A DNA stretch of 64,000 nt from Punica granatum (GCF_007655135.1 NC_045130.1:30438605-30502604), one strand, 5' to 3'. Numbered from the stretch's first letter, positions 12,109-24,340 are shown. The notes: generated by a model not told the origin, from the letters alone. Numbers and translations are program-made.

Positions 12109-12624
12109 CTAAATCGAACAAAGACGAGGTAAGGCAGCCCCAACAATATTTCCAGAAAGTAGAGCTCTAACTTCCGGCGGTGGAGTGTGTCGAATGTGTG
12201 ACCCCAAACATAGGCTCAGCGACCATCGTGCTATCCAATTCGCTACAGAGTTTCCTTCCCGATACTGATGATTGACTTCAACCTGCCAGTCACACTTAAG
12301 CCACAAACGAATCTCTCGAACTATGGTTCTCAACTGTGGTGCTCCCAACACACTACCGACGATAAAGCAAGTGACTAACAAAGAGTCAACTTCTAATTGT
12401 ACATGCCGATAGCCGAGCTCCCATGCCAGCTCCAATCCTAAAAGCACTCCCCATAGCTCTGCTACTACTGCCGTGGCAATCCCAACATGTCTCGCAAAAC
12501 CCACTATCCATACATCATCCTCCTTACTCATCCCGCTCCTACTGGACCCAAATTCCCTTTCGAGGCTCCATCCGTGTTCAACTTGATCCACCCGAGTGAA
12601 GGTCGTTTCCAGCCCACGAGTCAC
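12109..12624 (-). pseudogene. LINE RNase H domain remnant
   Basis: Open stretch of 171 codons matching the plant LINE RNase H type (RVT_3). Recognisable parts are ATAVVAELWGVLLGLELAW, HVQLEVDSLLV and the C-terminal HQYREGNSVANWIAR. The conserved N-terminal Asp strand is not clear. It is the 3'-terminal domain of the LINE and ends near the A-rich tail. Fragment of a dead element. Confidence 0.8.
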
Positions 12625-12992
12625 CAGTCCTTAGTTTTGCTTGCTACAACCAGATCCTACCATCCTACAAAAAAGGACTCAGCCACCCGAAGAATGGACG
12701 TATACGCAGCTTGCAGTCTAGAAAAAAGGTTTGATAAAAAATTGACTTAATCCTCCAAGACCACATGAGTGAGCAGCCCACACCAAACACCGCAGTCCAT
12801 GAGATACCCTTTTGATTTTTGACCTTAATGCTCAAATTTTGCAACAGCCAAATATTCAAAGGCGTTGAGAAGAAGGATTGTCGCATGAAGCGCAAAATTA
12901 GCTGCTTCCACACCTCTCGAAACAATGAACAATCCCGGAAGACATGGAGAGCATTTTCCAAAGCAATATTACAGCTAGCACATGACGAGGAT

Positions 12993-13597
12993 CATAGTTG
13001 TTAGAATCGTGATTCGAATCGTAAAATCTTACGATTCAAGGGGTAGCTACCGATTCCGATTCCATGGCATGAATCGGGAAGATAGAATCGTGACTGAATC
13101 ACGATTCGAATCGCAGAATCGTAGAATCAGACCGATTCTACGATTCTAGTTTCAACTCAAAGTCATATCCCCCCCCTCATCTCTCTCATTGTGCAACAGT
13201 ATTGCTCATCGATTCTCTTATTTTATGAAAATTTTGAAACTTGTCTCTTGACTGTAAGTGATAGGGACTTGGAAAGTTTCTGGAACTGCTTCGAATTGGG
13301 TTCCGACCGATTCCTAATTGCCGTATGGTTTGAGATAATTTAGGCTGGAATTTTTTCTAATTTCTTAGGTGCAAAAATGATTCCAAGAAAGGATAGGCCA
13401 ATAAGAAATTAGGGAGAAAAAGCAACTTCGCCTATAGGATCCGTGACCACGGTACTATATCAATTTTCATTTGAGATTATTATAGTTTGAGCGCTCTCTT
13501 GTGAAGACTAAGCACCATCTGATTTTGACGAACGAAGTAGGAAGCAACAAAATTTATCATTTGATGTTTACTTTTACTATTTCTGACATGGGATTTG

Positions 13598-13631
<34 letters not shown>

Positions 13632-13742
13632 GCTGTTTTTTTAATTATAGGTAAAATCTTACGATTCACGATTCGATTCTACGATTCATGATTCCACGAC
13701 CCTCGATCGATTCAAGGTAGAATCGCGATTCTAACAACCTTA
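12993..13742. mobile_element. TIR element nested in the LINE
   Basis: The left end reads (CATA)GTTGTTAGAATCGTGATTC and the right end, reverse-complemented, reads (CTAA)GGTTGTTAGAATCGCGATTC, giving terminal inverted repeats of about 20 bp that continue in diverged form. GAGGAT flanks both sides (12987-12992 and 13745-13750); extended to 8 bp (ACGAGGAT against GTGAGGAT) six positions match. This fits a target duplication of hAT-like size. Removing the insert rejoins the LINE coding sequence between ...RVKINLASS and CASCNIALENALH. The interior repeats GAATCG/CGATTC many times and holds a (GT)n(AT)n tract at 13598-13632. No transposase frame, so a non-autonomous element. Confidence 0.75.
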
Positions 13743-14402
13743 GTGAGGATGAAGCTAAATTTATTTTTACCCGGTGTTCGTTTGTAAGCAACCGATCGTG
13801 ACCGACGAGCCAAAGGAACGAGCAGATCCTTTGTGGTCCCTCCCACTGCCATATAATTTTCCACAAAGGGTCTGGGTGTGGACTAGATCTCAGACAGAGC
13901 AACAAATAAGCGGATGAGACTGAAAACGAGCCGAAAGCATCCTTCGACCAACACAAGAAGCAGTCTCCATGCTAGCCTTTGGGGGCACCACCGTTGCTAC
14001 CTTCAACATCGAAGAGTGATCCAACCAGTCTGAGAATACATTCCAATTCCAACTTCCATTGACATCTACAAATTCCATCACTGGTCGACCTCGCAGATCT
14101 GGGGGCACCTCCCTTTGCGACAAGTATAATAAAGGTCGACAATTGGGAATCCACATGTCCTCCCAAAATCGAGCCCTATCACCACGACAGATGGCCCATG
14201 TAGCTCCCTTCGAAACCTGATTCCAAGCCCTCGCGATTGCTTTCCATAGCCATAAATCCGAGGGTGAAGTATGCAACTTTAAAGCCTAATCTACACGCCC
14301 CACATACTTTTGTGTAAGTACCCATACCCATAAAGCCTCGTTTTCAGTCAATAGACCCCAACCCAACTTAGCCAGAAACACGTCATTAACCAGCCTGAGT
14401 CA

Positions 14403-15260
14403 TCATAGACCCAAGCAACCCTTGTCCACAGCCCGTGTAAGGGTCTCCCAGCCTACTAAGTGAAGCTTCCTCTGATAAGCCAAGTGTCCCCAGATAAAGT
14501 TCCTGCAGATACGTTCTAATTCATCACAAATTGACGCCAGGAACTTTAGAACCTGCATTGAATAGTATGGGATGGTTTGGATTACTGCTCGGGCAAGAGT
14601 GATCATGCCTACTAATGACAAACATATACTTTCCCATCCCTCCAGTCTAGCTCGGAACCTCATAATCACACTTTGAAAGTGATCTCGAGTGACTCTCCCT
14701 GCGATTAAAGGAACTCCCAAATACTGCCCTAGCGAAGGTGCGACCACAAATCCACTGGCTTGCATGATTTGTGCTCGCAAATTGGACGGGACGTTTCGCG
14801 AGAATAACATCAACGACTTTGCCGGACTGACCTTTTGCCCCGAAACAGCACAAAATGCATCCAACACGTTCTTGATGACTTGCACTTGCTCCATCGAAGC
14901 CTCCGAGAAAAGCAATAAATCATTCGCGAACATTAGTTGGGATATTGGTGGCCCATGCCTACCCACTCGAATCGGCCTCCAAACTCCTTCCCCTACTACA
15001 CTGGAAATCAAATGCGACAACCTTTCTATACAAAGGACGAAAATATAAAGAGAAAGAGGACAACCTTGTCTGATTCTACGACCCATTTTGAATGACTCCG
15101 TAAGCTCCCCATTCCACAAGACTTGCATTAAGGCCGTCATAATACACTGTTGAATTACTCGCCTCAAATTTGAAGGGATCCCTGTAGCAATTAAGGTGTC
15201 ATTAATAAAGTCCCAACTCGGCTTATCATAGGCCTTTTCAAGGTCAATCTTGATCGACAT
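14403..15260 (-). pseudogene. LINE reverse transcriptase domain, catalytic site mutated
   Basis: 285 open codons from IDLEKAYDKPSWDFI (motif A) through RRIRQGCPLS (normally RQGDP) and the catalytic box LMFANDLLLFSEAS to IWGHLAYQRKLHLVGW. The box is FADD in active plant LINEs; here the first catalytic Asp is Asn (AAT for GAT), so the enzyme would be dead. The upstream part of the RT and the endonuclease are absent because of 5' truncation. Confidence 0.85.
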
Positions 15261-15262
15261 GA

Positions 15263-16057
15263 ATTAAGTATCATTGTTATCGTTGGAGTTTTTGTTTGCC
15301 ACCAAATTTTTCGCTGAATTATTTTGCCATCAGTTTACCGTCTACAAATTTAGTCTCTCCATTAAATCTTGTACAGAAAATCTGATGTGGCAACTTAACA
15401 ATGTCAAAAATGTATTTTTCTAATTGTATTCGCTCGAAACAACCTTGTTTTGATAGTTTTTTTAAAAAATTAGTTTCTTTTTTTATTTTTACTTTTGGTA
15501 GGGAGACCAGGTGGGGGGAAAGGGAAGAGGAAGGGGCATAGGGAGATATTGGGGGTTCCTTATTGGGAAATTCATGGGCTTACTCAGATTCGAGTCCATC
15601 CGCAATCCAAAAGCTTAAGTCATAGGTTACTAGACCGAATCCCTTTTAAAATCATGGATTTCCTCTCAAATTTTTCATGTGGGACAATACATTATCCCAA
15701 AAGCTTAAGTGTATAAGTTACTGGACCAAATCTCTTTATAAACCTATGAATTTCCTCTCAACTTTTCCACGTGGGACAATACATTGTCCCTTACTCTCGA
15801 CACCAGGAATCATGCAGCAATATGTCATCCTACACATTCTACATGCCATTAACCGCCCGCCCTTACCACCCTCACTAGGCCAAAAAATCCAACAGGACCA
15901 CGGGCCGACTGCAACACTCGGGGTAACGGGCCTATTCGAGGCTCCGCACTGGACTATGAGCGCCCATTTTTAATTATAAGCCTACTGATGCACTCGAACC
16001 CTAGGTTTGGCGTAGTGAGAGCCCTGCACATATGCGTATTTGGGCTCTGGTAGCAAT
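15263..16057. other. Repeat-rich gap with a diverged ~91-bp tandem repeat
   Basis: No gene. AT-rich DNA (15263-15490) is followed by a purine-rich run (15500-15560) and two diverged tandem copies at 15608-15698 and 15699-15790, each beginning AAAAGCTTAAGT and ending in GTGGGACAATACATT plus ATCC or GTCC. The right end (about 16020-16057), reverse-complemented, reads CAATTGCTACCAGAGCCC, which looks like a copia primer-binding site facing left, next to the palindromic LTR. Confidence 0.5.
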
Positions 16058-16582
16058 TGTTGTGACAATATGTAAAAAACATGAGATGAGATAGTAGAGA
16101 AAATTAGATTAAACACTGAATATAAGTGGCAAAACCCTTCGGGAAAGAGGGAAACGCCCACATATCTGAGTAGAAAAATCCACTAGATAATAAATCGAAG
16201 ATTATAGCCAAATATGTCTATCAATTTCAACCCTCATTACAAGTCCCGCACTGAGAAGAGCTTAACACGATCTCTCAATTTTCTCCATTGTTCTCACCTT
16301 AATACCCTAGAGTTATAGAGAAATTTCCCTAAGAGAACTCAAAAAAGATCCACCATCACTATCCCCGTGATATTTAAGACTCTTGGTGTGAGGTTTATAA
16401 TGTGAACTAAGATTGAGAGACATCTCTTAGAGCTATAATCTCCGATTTATTATTTAGTGGATTCTCTTGCTTTGTGCCATGGACATTTCCTTCTTCCTTG
16501 GAGGGTTTTACCACGTATATTTAGTGTTCGATTTAATTTTCTTTGTTATCTCATCTCGCGTTCTTGGCATCTTATCACAACA
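16058..16582. repeat. Palindromic copia LTR unit
   Basis: The unit starts TGTTGTGACA and ends TCACAACA. Its left arm (16058-16263) is the reverse complement of its right arm (16384-16582), with diverged but continuous matches such as GATTATAG, ATCCACTA and ATAATAAATC. The left arm plus spacer (16058-16383) is the reverse complement of 17627-17952, and the right arm matches 17757-17952 directly. So this is an inverted partial LTR fused to a forward LTR end. Primer-binding-like sequences lie outside both ends: reverse at about 16040-16057 and forward (ATTAGTATCAAAGACCAG) at 16583. Confidence 0.8.
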
Positions 16583-17227
16583 ATTAGTATCAAAGACCAG
16601 ATGTTGGAAGTAGATTCTGAAAGCGTCAGTTGGGAAATTCGAGATTGATAAGGTTGATGGATCGAGTAGCAATGGAAGGTGGCATATCGAGTTAAAGAGA
16701 GCACTAGGAGGAAAAGCCTTGACAGCCTCAACCCGGACTATGGCAAAAGAGGTGAAATACTTGGGGGTTATACCAGTGTGAGGAGTGCACGATGGTTATG
16801 TGAGAGCGCATCCTGGGTGAAGGTGGAGCCTTGAGTGAAGACAACATCTTTGAAGAAGGTGGAGTTTGAAAAGTCTAGAACATCTTAAACTCAACCTGTG
16901 GTGATAGGAGCTGTTCATACAATACCGTCTGATATGAGGCGACAACTCTCATGGAATGAACTAGATGTAGACAGGCAGGGGAAGCACTCAAAACTGCTAA
17001 ATGAGCTCAGTGAACTAGTGGTTTTGGAGAATGCTGAAGCCCTGGCAAATTCAACATGTCTCATGGTCGATGAAAGTCTGGCAGAAATTTTGACAAAAAT
17101 TGACACCTCTAATAAGTCCAAGGGAGACTTGAACTTGAGCGGCGTGCGCAAGCGTTGCCCGTGAAAGGGTTGAGCCCATGAGGGCTGTGGTCGAGTATGA
17201 AAAGTGATGCAAGCCAAGGAGGAGATT

Positions 17228-17952
17228 TGTTGGAGGTATCTTACATCAAGCCCAAAAGATCCGAAGACCCGGAAACGAGAATGAAGTCGACCAATGACAA
17301 GGAGGCAACTCAATGAAGATTGCCACGACAAAATTCCCAATGTGCCGCGGAAACTTGAACATAGATGATGCAGTAAAAGTGTCGCAGCAAGTGTTGCTAT
17401 GTGCTGCAGCAAATTTGGCAGAGAGAGAAAATGTAGCAATTTGGTTTTCGATTTGGTGCGATTTTATTGTAACTTAGAAGCTATTCAAAGGAATAATTTC
17501 ATTGGAGAAATATTATGATATTTGTAGGATATATATTTTATGGATTTTATAAATAGGGTCTAGTATGGCTTGTAAAAAAAAAGCCTAAGCTACAACGTAG
17601 TCCCAGCCTCTTAGGGGCCGGTTGAGAGAATCTTGAATATCACAGGGATAATGATAGTAGATCTTTCTGGAGTTCTCTTGGCGAATTTATCTACAACTTT
17701 AGGGTATTCGGGTGAGAAATGTGGACAGAATTGAGAGATCATATTAGACTCTTCACGATGTGAGGTTAGTAATGTGCTAGGATTGAGAGACATCTTTGAG
17801 TGCCGTAATCTCCGATTTATTATCTAGTGGATTCTCCTACTCTGCACCGTTGATGTTTTTCTCTTCCTCGGAGAATTTTACCACATATATTTGATGTTCG
17901 ATCTAATTTTCTCTATTATCTCATCTAATGTTTTTGGCATCTTGTTACAATA
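17228..17952 (+). repeat. Right LTR of the rearranged copia element
   Basis: Begins TGTTGGAGG immediately after the polypurine tract and ends TTACAATA, where CA would be normal. A TATA-box-like TTTTATAAATAGGG lies at about 17545, in the expected U3 position. The last 326 bp match the palindromic unit at 16058-16582. Confidence 0.65.
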
Positions 17953-20900
17953 CCGGCCGCCGATCTACCTCCTTCCCCAACCGGTCCCCCAATCCCACCG
18001 AAAGCATAAAGAGAAAATTTAAAAAGAAAATAATTTTAGGTAGATGGAAGACCAATTTTTTGCTAAAGTGGTGGTAAAAATAATTCAAAAGAAAATGTAG
18101 TGGCAAAGGAAAAATTCGAGGGGTAAGTGATAATGAATTCTTTTTTTATGTTTTGGCCAAATACTCAGTTATTTTATAAATAAATCGATTTTTTTGTGAA
18201 AATTTGAAAGGAAATATAGAACAAATAACAATAATATTAACTTTAGTTCTTGTGAATTTTATTAAGAGGGAAAAAATGGGGTGAATTGTATTAAAACTAC
18301 TTTGACTATTTTCACTGAAAGAACAATTTCATTCGACATTATTGTATCAAAGTATAACGAAACCTCAATTTGACTAGGCAATTGACCATGGAACGATATA
18401 GGCTTACCATGGCCGAAAGGTGACCAGCCTCAGCTTCATCTAAACCGGGGATGACAAGTTAAATTATCTAACAGAACCCACAATTTGGCCCGAATTAGAG
18501 CTGGCTTCACCATATTGTCTATGATATGGCTGTGTTGGGTCGAGTAACCAAGGACGAGGATTATCATCGGTATTATATAAGAAACTTTTGGGTGTCTTTC
18601 TCGAGATATTTAATTATTTGCAAAAGTTAACGTCGATCTCCAACATTTTCATAACTAGTGTGAAGTAAATTTGCCTATTACAATATGCAAAGTTAAATAA
18701 AACTTTGATAAGGAGCATTTCCTTTTTCTATAAGTAGCGTTTGCTCCTGCAAACATTTCAATGATTTAATGCAACTAATCTCTTCAACCGCTCAAAATTA
18801 TGAAAAATGATTTTTCTATGTCTAGTGGTGTTGCTTTGTTTAGAGGCTTCCCATTTTCATGTGCATCAACGTTTTGAACATGTGCTATTGTTTGGTAGAA
18901 GTACCCTACATGCCCTTTTCTTTTCCTGAATTTTTGTGATGTTTCATATTGTTATAGTTTTCTATATAACTAGATGAAGAACACGCATTACGTAGAAATT
19001 TTTTATAAATAATAATACAATAATTATACAAAAGAGTAATTATTTTGTACAAAATATGATTATCGGTATTCTAATTAAACCCATCACGAAAATTTAAAGT
19101 GTCTCAAAATTTCTAACGAAATATAAAAGAAAAAGAGTTGGATCATCTCTTGTATCGGATCTTTTGCCACTTGAATTGAAGCAGGATTTGGGGAGCTCCG
19201 AACAAATAGTGAAGAAATAGAAGACATTGTAATTTGAGATTCAATAGATTGTTTCTTGTTAAAGAACTTGAACAATATAAAATACATATTTGTAGTCATC
19301 TGAACAGATATTTAAATTTAATAAAAGGAAATATAACATTTAAAATTTCATAATAATATATACATAATTGGAATATAAATATATGCATACACTATTATAT
19401 ATTTTTATTGTAATTCTTTCACTATTTATATGCGATTTAAAATTATTAAAACATATATCAAGTATAAAAATTTCCTATAATTAAATCCAAATAAGAAATT
19501 TGATATATTTCACTCAATATATTATTTATATAATTAAACTGACGATGTACTTATATATAATACAAACAAGATATAATGTATTACATATACAAAAGGAATC
19601 GATATACATATATACATATATATATATATTTTGATAAGTTACATATATATATATATATATATATTTATATGGATAAAGATCAAAAGGTTTAGATAACAAA
19701 ATTAATATATATGCATTTCTATAATACGAACGGAATATATTGTTATATATGCAAAAGGAATCAATATATATAGATAATTTATATTAACGTATAACAACTC
19801 AACTCAAAACTTATGGAAAAAATTCTTTCAAAGGAAAATAATGAAAATAAATGTTAAGGAAGGGAAAATAAAATAAAAGTAAGTATTATAATTAAGAAGC
19901 CATTCTGGAAAAATTGGAAAAATAAAATTCCAATTAGTCATCCGCACATCCAAAAATTAACATCTTGCTTCAAAAGTCTCATGTACACAGAAGAATGAAA
20001 AGCAATTTTCATGAAACAAAATATCTCAAACTATGTAAATAATAAGAATGATCATCATAATGTATAAATGCTCAACTCAAAGTTTATAGAAAATCTTCAA
20101 TGGAAAATAATGAAAAAGAAATGTTAAAGGCAAATAAATCAAAAGAGTGTTATAATGAAGAAGCCAATTTGGAATTGGATTAAAGATCCTATTGTAACAA
20201 TCAAAGCTAATGTTATAGGATCAGTTTCAAATTTACCAAAAAACACTCATTCAACAAAAAAAAATTTGAAGGAGAGAATGCAAAAACTTACTCCCATGTA
20301 ATTGTTTGTGAAAAAACCATAACAATTTTTCGGAAATAAAGATCAAATCCAAGAAAAGTAAGGATAACTCCTCTTCATTATGATATATGTACTTAGGATC
20401 TTATATATGATTATTGCAATAAAGAGATGACGACTTAAGGTATATTTTTATGTATTATAAGCAAAGAGATCATAATTGAGAATATATTGTTAACATAAAA
20501 TGAAAGAGAATCATAAATAATCGTAAATATAACTACATGATTTATTTCCTAAACGACATATACTAATTACTAGCATATTTATTGAGACAAAGGAAATATA
20601 TCTACAAATTTTCTTTTTAGAATTTGCCTTATACATGGGTACATGGATATATGCAGATATAAAATTTACATAATTAAACTGACAAAAATTTATTGAATAT
20701 ATAAATACCTTTATATTATAAAAAATATAAAAAATTTCTCACTAAATAAATGATAACGTGGCATCATGAGATAACTCCATTTTATAATTTTTGATGGGGC
20801 GACGACATGAAAATTCAGCTCGGAACCTTATTTTCATAAATAGATAGATAGATATAGATGTTTTGCAGCATCACAAATCACCACCTTTTTTACATAATTA

Positions 20901-21250
20901 AAGCAAACATTAACACCTCTTCCGCAATTAAAGTGCACAAGTAGATGCAATCATCTATCACAATCGCATCAGGTCTAAGTTCCAGTGTCACTGTCGGTTT
21001 TCATTTGAGCACATGGGAACAAGCAAGCCCAACCGAAAGCACGTTTATGACTCAATGAGCTGGATAGCTCAAACATAAAACCTTCCCCGAGTTCACTTAA
21101 GTTTAGTGGACAATTTATTTCAGCAAATGAAATTTCAAGCCTCAGGTAACTTTACTTAAAAAGAACCAGTAACAACAGCAGTGGATGAAAATATGAGCAA
21201 AGCAGTGTGAACTCAGATCAGAATCTCCTGATAAAAGGGTAAAAGAAACC
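17953..21250. other. AT-rich intergenic DNA with diverged direct repeats
   Basis: No gene seen in 3.3 kb. Two direct repeats stand out: 19559-19606 against 19722-19769 (sharing CAAAAGGAATC), and about 19792-19917 against 20062-20180 (sharing CTCAACTCAAA, AAAATAATGAAAA and AAGAAGCCA). A (TA)n tract lies at 19608-19664. The stretch is probably old transposon debris. Confidence 0.6.
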
Positions 21251-21397
21251 ATACAACATCATTACAAAAATTCATCAATAGACAAACAAGTGACCTGGAG
21301 AGGTACTATCAAAATATACGAGAAACAAATTCAGTAGGCGGCACTTAGTCGTAGAAGAGGGGAAAGAATAAAAGGAAGACCTCTTGAGGCAGCAGAA

Positions 21398-23639
21398 TCA
21401 AGCATCCGTCGCCTCGGCGGGCTTCTCTGCAGGTTGCTCTGCGGCTACTGGGGCGTCCTCCTTTGTAGCATCTTTAGCAGGCTGCTCTGGGCCATTCGCC
21501 GCCTTCTCATTTTCCTTCCCATCCTTCTTGTCTTTTGCGTCCTTTGCAGGCACTGGAGGGGGAGGAATCATGTGCGGTGGAGGAGCATGCTTGATCTTCA
21601 CGAGTATTTGCCTCATCCGAGAGAGGTCGGTGGGCTTTCCGGGCTTCGGTCCCTGTACAACTGTGATTCCAGGCTTCTTTTCCAGTTCCTTCTTGCTTCG
21701 CTTCTTGTCAATGTTGGGAACCTCATGCGGGATTAGCTCGCCTATTGCCTTCCAGTAATGCTTGTCCGCCTCTTTATGGAACTTTTCTTGATTGGCCACA
21801 AATAACTATACCACATCACAGAATCCATTTCTATAAGATGAATTACGTCTAACCAAGACACATAGGATGAAATGATAAAACGTTCAGAGAAACCAGCGAA
21901 TGCTCTGAAAATGATTACCTTCTCTCTCTCCCTGTTGTTGGTTTTGTTGGATTCAACATTCAGCTTCCTTTTCTCATAGAATTCACGAATGTACACATCA
22001 GCCTCTTCTAGAATCTGAATTCTCAATTCCTTCTCCCTCTTCTCCTTCTCCTCGAGCAGAATTGCATTCTGACTGCAAAAGCAAACCATGTTTTGAAGAG
22101 AATGATATAGGAAAGGAGATTCAAGAAGGGTAGAACAGACAATCATATGGCAGGTAGGACATGATTTTCTGGGGCAAACAATTCAGTAAATTTACTTAAA
22201 GCTTCAGACATTTTCCCGAGTCATATGGATAGAAGGGGAGGATTAAATATGCAACCTTGCCATATCGAAATGTAAACCTAATTTTGATCCACATGAACAG
22301 AATCCGATGGTCATCATAAGATATCACTATCCTTGCCCTCCCCCAACCTAAATAATAGTTAGACATAAACTCATTATGTGGCACCAACCCCTTTAGAATG
22401 CAAACAACCTCATACTCAACTTGTTCGGCATATCATTATTAGACCAAAGGAAGAGCTACCAGCTATGATGCTGGTCAAGCTAGCATAAAAGCTACTGCAA
22501 TTACGATATATCTACATCTATTAGGATAGATCATTTGGTTCGTATCATTATGGAATATAATTTCCTATATCAGACTATTCTTGACATCATGCAGTAGACA
22601 AAAGCTCGTGAAGTTATATTCTCATATAAAAAATTTGCCATAAATTTTCACCGTCACAACAGATTGCCATCTGGTCACTTGGGGGGAAGTGGGAGAGCTG
22701 GCTCAAGCAAATCCTAAGCAGACCCATTTTCAAAGAATTTATAATGACGACTATCAAGATGATTCCTTAACCAAAGTTAGGCTTGCCAACAAAGACTTGA
22801 ATGATTTTCAAAAATATCACCACATCTATGACGGGAGGACCGCTCATTTTCAGAAATAATTCAGTATATTGCAATAAATCGGAGTTCACACCATTTTACT
22901 CAGTCAAATTCAACTCTGAAGCTATTACGAACAGCCAATCGAGATTTGTTATCGAAATGCTACTGTAATGGCAAAGAGACATCTAAGAGATCGACAGCTC
23001 TCACACCCGATTTCAAATGGCAATTCTTTTCCAGAGCATTAAGTCCCTGAAGTAATCCTATTCTATATCTTAGGATTGATCCAAATCTTCAGAAATCAAG
23101 CACTATGAGCGATTAATGATGCAATCCCACCCTAACGCACTTCAATTGTGAGCTAAGCTTCACCAGACCAGTAGATCTAAGGGTTTTACTTCTAACAGGC
23201 GCCAGATCTAATCAAAATAAAGCGAAAGAGAGGAAATTCAACCAAATCAAGCAGCTCAAAACCCTTACCGACGCCACTCGCGCAGCGCAGCTCCTTCCTC
23301 CGGCTCCATCTCGCTCGGCGGAGGGAGCACCGGCCCGTCCGTCGTGAAAACCCCATCGCTTTCGAAGACGCTTCCGCTCCCATTTCCATTGTACAGGGCC
23401 TGAGAGTAACCAGAGCTCGGATCTTCGAAACCGAAGACCTCCGGCGAGGCGGCTACGTGGTCCACCGCCACATCGCCGTCAGCGGGAAATCCACCGGCGG
23501 AATTGCTGTAATCTTCACCGCCGGCGGTGAATCCGGTGTAGCCCCCGTAGCCGGAGAAGTTGTCGTCCTCACCGAAGGAACGGTGCGGAGCGGCGTTCCC
23601 CTCCTCGCCGTCAACGCTGTACGTATCGAACGAAGACAT
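21398..23639 (-). CDS. CLC: Clathrin light chain, 3 exons
   Basis: Clathrin light chains bind the hub of the heavy chain and modulate coat assembly during endocytosis and trans-Golgi vesicle budding. Exons (minus): 23639-23269, 22072-21919, 21805-21398; phases agree and the product is 310 aa. The order is a Gly/Ser/Phe-rich acidic N-terminus, the conserved block [20 protein letters not shown], then the charged coiled-coil heavy-chain-binding region ([20 protein letters not shown] through [20 protein letters not shown]), [18 protein letters not shown], and the plant signature [20 protein letters not shown]. The C-terminal tail is rich in Lys, Glu, Ala and Pro. The start is MSSFDTYS; an in-frame ATG six codons upstream (23657) is also possible. 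The order and motifs match Arabidopsis CLC1-3; I do not assign a paralogue. Intron 1 is 1.2 kb and holds no other gene. Confidence 0.93.
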
Positions 23640-24340
23640 TTCCCCAAAGCTGTGCAACAGATCAGTCGGAATCTCTTCAAATCGCTCTTACGGTCGATCG
23701 CAAAGCGAGAAGGCGAGCTAGATGGTGAGCCTATTAATAAGAATTCCCTTCGGAGCTAAAACGATGTCGTCTCAGCGGAAGGACGTACCCGTACATCATG
23801 TCCTAAATATCACGATTCTTTCTTTTCTTTTTTTCCCCTTTTGAAAAGTTGCACAAATTTATTAGACTATCTTCAGTCACGGTCTTTAATTCGAATGTCT
23901 AAAGTAGGATCGTCACCATTACATAATCGCCATATCATTGAGAGACGCATTCAACAAAAAGAGACGGTCAAGATCTTAACCATTATCCCTATTTTTGAAT
24001 ATCTTCATTATGCCCACATACATATTTATATATATATAAACCAAATTACCCTCAACAGTCAAATTTATTAAAATAAAAATAAAAATAAGTTAAGGAAGTC
24101 CCAGCGGGGGTGTCCCTGCTGGAGACCCCACATGGCGTCTCTCCGGCCGAGAGAAACCCTTTTAGGGGTAGTCTTATAAAGTTTAAATAAAGTAACAATT
24201 CAGTACAAAATGAAAACTACAACATTCACATACAAAACATACTAATTTTACCACGAGTATATTATGCAAAAAGGACGACATATAGCATATATAATGAAAT
24301 TCAAAAAACTAAGCAAACAGAATATGAGATCGAAGAATAG
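23640..24340. other. Upstream of the clathrin light chain gene
   Basis: The first 120 bp upstream of the ATG are pyrimidine-rich on the sense strand and should hold the leader and core promoter. Beyond about 23845 the DNA looks repetitive, with phrases such as ATTACCCTCAACAGTCAAA and a GC-rich hairpin-like patch (CCAGCGGGGGTGTCCCTGCTGG, 24101-24122). No gene. Confidence 0.4.

Larger units (their letters stand above)
12037..15262 (-). mobile_element. 5'-truncated LINE (non-LTR retrotransposon)
   Basis: The minus strand carries, in order, the LINE reverse transcriptase core, a spacer with plant LINE phrases (LWLWKAIARAWNQVSKGATW), a zf-RVT-like region (PLWKIIWQWEGPQRICSFLW, and ENALHVFRDC after an interruption) and an RNase H domain. 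An A/T-rich tail on the plus strand at 12037-12057 fits the 3' end. The endonuclease and ORF1 are missing, so the copy is 5'-truncated at about 15262, the usual outcome of target-primed insertion. Frameshifts and stops break the ORF, and a 750-bp element is inserted at 12993-13742. Not functional. Confidence 0.85.
16058..17952 (+). mobile_element. Rearranged, internally deleted Ty1/copia element
   Basis: Composite element: the palindromic LTR unit, a primer-binding-like site, a 645-bp internal region and a 725-bp right LTR. After the primer-binding site the internal DNA reads EIDKVDGSSNGRWHIELKRA with substitutions, like the start of copia gag (KFDG..F..W). Polymerase and integrase domains are absent. 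A purine-rich polypurine tract (AAGGAGGAGATTT, 17215-17227) precedes the right LTR. No target duplication was found, as expected if the left end was rearranged. Confidence 0.65.

Noticed and set aside
15580..15605. CAGATTCGAGTCCATCCG as a tRNA T-arm
   Set aside because: No D-arm, anticodon arm or acceptor stem at tRNA distances on either strand.
22162..22387. Minus-strand ORF inside clathrin light chain intron 1
   Set aside because: No family resemblance, AT-rich, lies entirely within a well-supported intron.
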